DNA of 64,000 nucleotides from Roseburia sp. CAG:10041_57. Its GTDB lineage: Bacteria; Bacillota; Clostridia; Lachnospirales; Lachnospiraceae. The notes below the pieces were generated by a model. That model saw only the letters and a program-made list of their open reading frames with translations. It was not told the origin of the DNA and did not search any database. The translations under genes were made by a program, and so were the position numbers. The stretch spans positions 26,205 to 90,204 of the forward strand of contig MNTL01000049.1 in NCBI GenBank assembly GCA_001916965.1. Direction: 5' to 3'. Of the stretch, positions 59,070 through 64,000 are shown in pieces; position 1 is the stretch's first letter; each line of letters begins with the position of its first letter.

Positions 59070-59127
59070 TTGACTTGAACATAGGATAAGAGTATAATCA
59101 AATTACCAGACAGGTAATTTGATTATA
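59070..59127 (+). promoter_or_regulatory. Promoter and operator of the HigBA-like operon
   Basis: TTGACT (59070-59075), 17 bases, TATAAT (59093-59098). TATAATCAAATTACC (59093-59107) is repeated inverted as GGTAATTTGATTATA (59113-59127) with a five-base spacer, 15 of 15 matching. It covers the -10 box and reaches the ribosome site. This is a classical autoregulatory operator for an HTH antitoxin. Confidence 0.85.
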
Positions 59128-59139
59128 AGGAGGGAGGAT

Positions 59140-59511
59140 TTGAAAGTAAATTATTCAACTGAAAAAGTTAAAAATTTATGCGAAGATCTAAGGATAGCAA
59201 AAAAATTTTTTAATGGGAATACATTGCTGGCAAATAGTCTTATGGCTCGAATAAATGCATTGAAGCAAGCTGACACTATAAAGGATATTATAGTGCAACC
59301 TGCTTTTCATTTTCATAAATTAATAAATAAGAATGGTAGAGATTTAGAAGGATATTTTGCAATTGATGTAAAATCAAGGCGCGAACAATGGAGAATTATT
59401 ATAGAGCCGTTGGACGAAAATGAACAGACTTATAATCCTTGTAATATTGATGAAATAGCGGAAAATGTGAGAGTAGTAGAAATTATGGAGGTGAGCAAAC
59501 ATTATGAGTAA
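59140..59511 (+). CDS. HigB/RelE-like toxin
   Basis: A 123-residue protein resembling HigB/plasmid-maintenance killer proteins of the RelE superfamily, which cut mRNA on the ribosome. The pattern is KNLCEDLRIAKKFFNGNTLLA, LMARINALKQADTI, then basic strands (KSRREQWRIIIEP) and a C-terminal VRVVEIMEVSKHYE. TTG 59140 follows GGAGGGAGGAT and is favoured over the TTG at 59119 inside the operator. It overlaps the HTH-peptidase gene by 8 bases. It precedes the antitoxin, as is usual for higBA. Confidence 0.78.
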   Translation: MKVNYSTEKVKNLCEDLRIAKKFFNGNTLLANSLMARINALKQADTIKDIIVQPAFHFHKLINKNGRDLEGYFAIDVKSRREQWRIIIEPLDENEQTYNPCNIDEIAENVRVVEIMEVSKHYE

Positions 59512-60583
59512 CTATATTGAGTATAATAATAAGATTGCATTTCACCCGGGTTATTATATAAAAGAAATTGTTGATGAAAGTGGATTGACACAAGAGGATT
59601 TTGCAAAAAGGCTTGATACGACGCCTAAAAACCTAAGCCTTTTAATTCGGGGTGAGCAGAGTTTATCAATTGACATCGCAATGAAATTATCAAGGCTGAT
59701 TGGTACTAGTGTAAATTATTGGTTAAATCTTCAAAATGCGTATGATGCATTGATTGCAGAATTTAGGTCAGAAGAAGAACTTGCGGAAGAAAGAAAAGTT
59801 TTTGAATATTTTGATTACAAGTTCTTTAGAGAAAATTATGGGTTACCAGATTTACCAAGGCAGAAGGATGAACAAATTAAGGCATTAAGAACATTCCTTA
59901 ATGTAGCAACCCTTACTGTATTGTGTAAAAGAGACATGGCTGTTAGCTTTAGGAGTTCGACAGAGGATTTGACGGAAGCTAGTACTGTTAAAGCAAACGC
60001 AATGGTTCAAATTGCTACAAACAAGGCATTAAAAATATCAGCACCCAAATTTAATAAGAAAAAGTTTGAAGAAGCTGTAAAATATGCTTTGACACTTACT
60101 AGAAATCACGAAGAATTTTATCCTTTGATCAGAAAAGCTTTTTTGGAAACGGGTGTAATATTTGTAATTCTTCCTAATATTGCAGGTTCGAAGACTAATG
60201 GAGCAACAAAAAAGATTGGTGATAATATTATGCTAATGGTAAATGATCGAAGGTTGAATGCTGACTCGTTTTGGTTTACTTTGTTTCATGAAATAGGTCA
60301 TATTATAAATGGCGATTATGGGATATCGTTTGAAAAGGAAACTGGAGAGCAGGAAGAAGCAGCAAATAAGTTCGCACAAGATAGTTTGATACCAAGCGAC
60401 CAATACAAAAAGTTTGTTGAAGGTGCAAAATTCGATTTACAATCAATTAAGGAATTTGCAAATAGAATAAATCGTGATCCTGGTATTGTTTTAGGAAGAC
60501 TGCAAAATGATAAAATAGTTGATTTTAATGATTGGATTTTGAGACCATTAAGACACAAATATAAAGTAAGAACTATGATATGA
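59504..60583 (+). CDS. HigA-like antitoxin fused to an ImmA/IrrE metallopeptidase domain
   Basis: A 359-residue two-domain protein. Residues 10-85 are an XRE/HigA-type helix-turn-helix (HPGYYIKEIVDESGLTQEDF, GEQSLSIDIAMKLSRLIGTS). Residues 200-330 are an ImmA/IrrE-type zinc peptidase with HEIGH at about 262-266. Ordinary HigA antitoxins are about 100 residues. The added peptidase suggests regulated cleavage or a stress-sensing role, as for IrrE/ImmA proteins. It probably represses its operon through the 15-base inverted repeat upstream. The sequence is AT-rich and looks transferred. Confidence 0.85.
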   Translation: MSNYIEYNNKIAFHPGYYIKEIVDESGLTQEDFAKRLDTTPKNLSLLIRGEQSLSIDIAMKLSRLIGTSVNYWLNLQNAYDALIAEFRSEEELAEERKVFEYFDYKFFRENYGLPDLPRQKDEQIKALRTFLNVATLTVLCKRDMAVSFRSSTEDLTEASTVKANAMVQIATNKALKISAPKFNKKKFEEAVKYALTLTRNHEEFYPLIRKAFLETGVIFVILPNIAGSKTNGATKKIGDNIMLMVNDRRLNADSFWFTLFHEIGHIINGDYGISFEKETGEQEEAANKFAQDSLIPSDQYKKFVEGAKFDLQSIKEFANRINRDPGIVLGRLQNDKIVDFNDWILRPLRHKYKVRTMI

Positions 60584-60593
60584 ATTAGATAGT

Positions 60594-60621
60594 AAGAACA
60601 CTCCAATTATGGGGTGTTCTT
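60594..60621 (+). terminator. Probable terminator after the HigA-like gene
   Basis: AAGAACACTCC and GGGGTGTTCTT pair (one G-T) around AATTAT. The T-run is weak. Confidence 0.5.
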
Positions 60622-60644
60622 AGTTACATATAGGAGTGAATTCT

Positions 60645-60951
60645 ATGAAAATTGGAAAAGTAGTGGAAGATATTGCATCTGTAATTTTGGGCATTTCACA
60701 AAACGCCCGGAAACCTTTGCAAAACAGGTAGAAACAAAGCAATGATAAAAGTACTCTTCGTGTGCCACGGCACTTCAGTTTTATGATAATGCATACCTTC
60801 GCAGACTGGGGCAGAGTACGGCATAATATGGTGGAAAGCCTTGGAATTACTACGGTTTAGACTACTAAGGCTCATGGGCAGAATCGGAATAAAGGTAAAT
60901 GTGTTGGGAGAAATCCTTAGTAGTAATGGACTACTTAGGGATGACATATGA
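60645..60951 (+). pseudogene. Graveyard of short gene fragments
   Basis: Bases 60645-60731 encode MKIGKVVEDIASVILGIS after TAGGAGTG, like the first residues of an HsdS-type specificity protein, then a stop. Bases 60742-60786 encode MIKVLFVCHG then a stop, the start of a low-molecular-weight tyrosine phosphatase. ACTACTAAGG (60861-60870) recurs inverted as CCTTAGTAGT (60915-60924). Nothing here is an intact gene; repeated insertions and deletions are likely. Confidence 0.4.
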
Positions 60952-61062
60952 TTATAGACACAATCGTTGGTAGGGAAACTACCGAGATTGTGGCTTTAGA
61001 AAAATCAATTCTTCTAGCAAAAATGGTATGGGTATATAAGGTACATGCAATGAAAAAGTCTC

Positions 61063-62160
61063 CTATTGGGTAGAAGTTTCATTATTGATTACATTTAAAA
61101 CGTTACCCATTACAGTTTTTTCGATAGCAGTAATATATTCTTCCATATATTCAAAATCAATATTTCCAGAATCGGTGACTGGAAGCATAATTTTATCTGA
61201 TTTTATCTTGCTTTTGGATATGGAATCACCCCAAGTGTATTTATGTGATAACGCTGATTTTATTGCTGACACAATAAAAAGTTGTGCTTTTTCTGTACGT
61301 CCTCTTATGTCATCAATGTATAATGCTAAATTGTGACTATCGTTTGAAACATAATCTTTACTCTGATAAGTTACTACCATAGTTTTTCCACCAATCGATA
61401 TACAATTACCTTCTTCAATTTGTTCAGTATCAAAATCAACATAGCCTGCAATGGAATTGTTTCCTTCGCTAGCTGTTACATAAGGATAGTTGCCTGTTTT
61501 TTTTATCCATTCTTTTAAAATACTATGTGTGTTTTTTACTTTAAATAAACCACCAAGATTTCTATTATCGATATAAAATTCTTTATAATCTTTTTTCATA
61601 GAAAGTAATTCTTTCTCTTTATCAGTTAGTTCGCAATTGCTAAGTCCAGTTTTATTCAAAAAATCGGATATAAAAAGATAATGATCCTTCTCCAAGTTTA
61701 TCATATAATTTTTCATATATTCATAGTCGGGCTCACCTTTGGATGTAGCCGGTAAGGAAAATGATAAATCTATAATATGTGCCATACTTGTAGCGTATCC
61801 ATATGTTTCAAATTGTCCTTTTAGAACCGTTAAAATGTATTGAAGTTCATATCTAGAAATAGCTTTATTTTTAGGGATAAGCGCCTGAAATGCACCGTTG
61901 TCTCCACTACGATAAAAACTTTCTTCTATTAATCCTATCTCACCTACACTTGACGTATATGCTAAAATGGGATGATTTGGATTTACTTCATGCAAATAAA
62001 CATCATCCATGAGAATCTTAAAGTCATATTGATGCTTTATGTTTTGTCCATACACATAGAATCCATTTTCATTAGGAGTTAAGTTCTCTTTTGATTTTGG
62101 ATAACCTTTCATTGTCTTTTTTGTAAAGAGATCTCTGACTGTAAATTCTTTATAAATCAT
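61063..62160 (-). CDS. Restriction-modification specificity subunit (HsdS-like)
   Basis: A 365-residue DNA-recognition subunit with two target-recognition domains. Each half carries comparable text: YVYGQNIKH, AYTSSVGEIGLIEESFYRSG and PATSKGEPDYEYMKNYM in the first, YVTASEGNNSIAGYVD, NDSHNLALYIDDI and PVTDSGNIDFEYMEEYI in the second. The repeated DYEYM/DFEYM ends mark the conserved spacer helices. ATG 62160 overlaps the methylase stop by one base and follows GAAGGTG. Such subunits choose the sequence to be methylated or cut. No nuclease gene is visible in the window. Confidence 0.85.
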   Translation of the reverse strand: MIYKEFTVRDLFTKKTMKGYPKSKENLTPNENGFYVYGQNIKHQYDFKILMDDVYLHEVNPNHPILAYTSSVGEIGLIEESFYRSGDNGAFQALIPKNKAISRYELQYILTVLKGQFETYGYATSMAHIIDLSFSLPATSKGEPDYEYMKNYMINLEKDHYLFISDFLNKTGLSNCELTDKEKELLSMKKDYKEFYIDNRNLGGLFKVKNTHSILKEWIKKTGNYPYVTASEGNNSIAGYVDFDTEQIEEGNCISIGGKTMVVTYQSKDYVSNDSHNLALYIDDIRGRTEKAQLFIVSAIKSALSHKYTWGDSISKSKIKSDKIMLPVTDSGNIDFEYMEEYITAIEKTVMGNVLNVINNETSTQ

Positions 62161-63824
62161 TATAATACACCTTCCTTTATTGCTTGACTTATTTTCCATG
62201 ACAAATAATCTGCAATGGTAGATTCAAAAGCCTCTTTATTTGGAATGGTATCAATTTGTTTATGTTGAGCATAAGTCCAATCTGCGCCTATTTTATTGAA
62301 AATATCGTCATAGTTTTTCTGGGCTTCTGCCAATTCAGGCTCTATTTTATTTATTTTTTTTGTTAACTCAACAATAGTTTTATTCAACGAAGTTATTTCA
62401 TCTTCTAGTAGATTTTTTTCTGAGACTTCTTTAGCATTTTTTAATAATTTTGTCTTATCTCTTAATTCGCTATCCAAATTAGTTTTCTTTATTCTAAGAG
62501 GGTCGATTCGCTCATGTACTTTTTCAAGCTTTTTTTGTGGTTCTTTTAAAGCGTTTCGAGTTGTAATAGTGTCTGTTATCAATAAGCCATTGTCTATAGT
62601 GTAGTAAGAAGTATCTGGCTCACAGTCTAGCACGATATCTACTATTTCTGAATAGCGCGCAATTGCATTGTCTGTATCCCTCAGATTAACTTCTTGACTT
62701 GATCTTCTTCGACTTTGGCGTGTGTAACCGTCATTTGTAAAATCAATAAATTTTACCTTTTTCTTTTCAGGGTGTGTGTGTCCAACTTCAAAGACATAAA
62801 TGGCAGTTTGCACACTTGATCTACCACAGAAAATATCTCCCATTTTAATTGAAGCGATAAGGGTGTTTTTATCAAGAATATCTCTTGAATAGGAACCACC
62901 AGCTCCGCTTCCTGCATTTTCTTGTATCAGAACCGCAGCATATCCACCCTTCATGCGGCTTAATGCCAATTTTACAAAGTTAAAACCCTTTCCATCAGCT
63001 GAATATGGGGGATTAAGTAAGAATACATCAGCTGGAAAATCGTCATCTTTATCATCACCTTGCTCATATTTTCCTGAGTAATTTTTTAATGAATCATCGC
63101 ATAAAATGTGTGTTGAACCATCACCCATTAAGAACATATTTAATACGGCAAGAGAGTACATATCAGGACGAAGTTCAACACCAAGCAGTTGCTTCATTTT
63201 AATGCTGTTTATTGTTCTGTCACGTTCTTCCTTATCTTTTATCTGGTTTGCCTCTTTTATCATGGCTTTCATTGAAGCAACAAGGAAACCACCTGAACCG
63301 GCTGCATAGTCCCAAACATAACTATTTTTATTTACTTGGCATAGTCTAACCATCAAGTCACATACATAACGAGGTGTGAGAACTACGTCGTTTTGATCAC
63401 CATCAGGAACTTTTACCCAATCATTTAATACATTAAAGAGTTTTCCAGTAAAATCCAAGTGGTATTTCTGCTTTGTAAAGAATGGAACGATGTCTTTTTT
63501 TACAGTAATGTATACTTTCTTTAAACGACTTTCTCCTGGCTGATATTCTTTGTATAAATCGGTTTGAATAAATACTTGCTCAAAATTGGTTTTAATTAGC
63601 TCGACCTTTTCTTGTGGAATATCCTTGCTATCTAGATACGCCGAGATAGTATTCATTATTTGAACCCCGTCGTGATTACGTTTGTCTTGTTTACTTTTTA
63701 AATCATCTATTTCAAGTGGGGCAACTATTGTTTTATCGTCTTCTACAACTCCAAGACCAGCGATAATCATTCCTGAAATAAGTTTTACGCGATAGGCTTC
63801 GCTGATACTATAAGTATCGCGCAT
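62160..63824 (-). CDS. N6-adenine DNA methyltransferase (HsdM-like), probably 5'-truncated
   Basis: A 554-residue methyltransferase. The AdoMet motif is VWDYAAGSGGFLVASM near residue 170, and the catalytic motif LLNPPYSADG near 270. A long charged coiled coil lies near 440-510. The same frame continues upstream of the ATG at 63824 to about 63905 with protein-like text (LTEDERELLTQKLEAKIETN) and no start, then meets a stop beside a hairpin. The true N-terminus was therefore probably removed by the element at the right edge. Whether ATG 63824 makes an active enzyme is unknown. Confidence 0.82.
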   Translation of the reverse strand: MRDTYSISEAYRVKLISGMIIAGLGVVEDDKTIVAPLEIDDLKSKQDKRNHDGVQIMNTISAYLDSKDIPQEKVELIKTNFEQVFIQTDLYKEYQPGESRLKKVYITVKKDIVPFFTKQKYHLDFTGKLFNVLNDWVKVPDGDQNDVVLTPRYVCDLMVRLCQVNKNSYVWDYAAGSGGFLVASMKAMIKEANQIKDKEERDRTINSIKMKQLLGVELRPDMYSLAVLNMFLMGDGSTHILCDDSLKNYSGKYEQGDDKDDDFPADVFLLNPPYSADGKGFNFVKLALSRMKGGYAAVLIQENAGSGAGGSYSRDILDKNTLIASIKMGDIFCGRSSVQTAIYVFEVGHTHPEKKKVKFIDFTNDGYTRQSRRRSSQEVNLRDTDNAIARYSEIVDIVLDCEPDTSYYTIDNGLLITDTITTRNALKEPQKKLEKVHERIDPLRIKKTNLDSELRDKTKLLKNAKEVSEKNLLEDEITSLNKTIVELTKKINKIEPELAEAQKNYDDIFNKIGADWTYAQHKQIDTIPNKEAFESTIADYLSWKISQAIKEGVL

Positions 63825-63909
63825 CGCTTGATTTAGGTTTTTAAGATTTGTTTCAATTTTTGCTTCCAGTTTTTGGGTAAGAAGTTCCCTCTCATCTTCT
63901 GTTAAATGA

Positions 63910-64000
63910 AAAACCTAATCCCCCAGCTATGCTGGGGTGAATGGAGTAAGCAGTAGCGTGTAGGATAACAATAAAAAGCCTCCTGTGTTACAATGAGAAA
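63910..64000 (+). mobile_element. End of a probable IS200/IS605-family element, running off the window
   Basis: From about 63910 the HsdM-coding text stops. The sequence AACCTAATC is followed by a strong hairpin CCCCAGC-TAT-GCTGGGG (63921-63937) and then AAAAGCCTCCTGTGTTACAATGAGAAA near the edge. Subterminal hairpins and a GCCTCCTGTGTT attenuator-like leader are what I expect at the left end of an IS200-type element before its tnpA gene. The transposase itself is outside the window, so this rests on the ends alone. Confidence 0.45.

Noticed and set aside
60696..60947. 83-aa minus-strand frame in the island
   Set aside because: No ribosome site or recognisable motif; it runs through fragments of other genes on the plus strand.

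Overview
The window reads as chromosomal DNA of an anaerobic, spore-forming member of the Clostridia, most likely a gut Lachnospiraceae. Support: a spoVAD gene, T-box leaders in front of trpS and aspS, a class II galT, a gatCAB operon, a pectic-galactan utilisation cluster and many Firmicutes-type AGGAGG ribosome binding sites. The family-level placement is inference from gene content; no rRNA or tRNA gene was seen.

Layout. 1-3.4 kb: two related membrane proteins, a MATE exporter and a HEPN/MNT toxin-antitoxin pair. 3.4-7.9 kb: a MarR regulator with an operator array, a heterodimeric ABC exporter, and the decayed remains of another exporter/regulator set. 8-19.3 kb: a galactan/galactose cluster under a LacI-type operator, with an intracellular GH53 galactanase, galK, galT, a LacI regulator, an AraC regulator, a GH2 beta-galactosidase, an unrecognised 623-aa protein and a zinc-ribbon protein. 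These would cut imported beta-1,4-galacto-oligosaccharides to galactose and feed the Leloir pathway. 19.4-32.2 kb: a truncated AAA-ATPase, an NlpC/P60 wall hydrolase, CapA, a YbaK-like deacylase, an HD protein, a DUF523 protein, sbcDC and a Y-family polymerase with a YolD partner.

32.2-36 kb is a patchwork. It holds gene remnants, two repeats and one spacer that look like the relic of a type I-C CRISPR array, a broken copy of the polysaccharide deacetylase found 2 kb downstream, an AT-rich AAA/DUF4143 ATPase and an orphan Phd-type antitoxin. 36-58.9 kb is mostly core: a GntR-ABC unit with a long inverted-repeat operator, a YkgJ-type protein, T-box-trpS, a three-gene glycosyltransferase/acyltransferase locus with a GT8-acyltransferase fusion, spoVAD, tiny membrane proteins, an HMGL-type aldolase, dapF, an AlgI/AlgJ O-acetylation pair, T-box-aspS-gatCAB, pepF and a Nudix hydrolase.

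58.9-64 kb is a defence or mobile island. It contains a Tn916-type integrase fragment, a HigB/HigA-like pair whose antitoxin is fused to an IrrE-type peptidase, gene scraps, and a methylase-specificity pair (HsdM/HsdS) in which hsdM appears cut at its 5' end by an IS200/IS605-like element running off the right edge. No complete new defence system is proved. The best leads are the CRISPR relic, the duplicated deacetylase, the uncharacterised galactan-cluster protein and the glycosyltransferase-acyltransferase locus.
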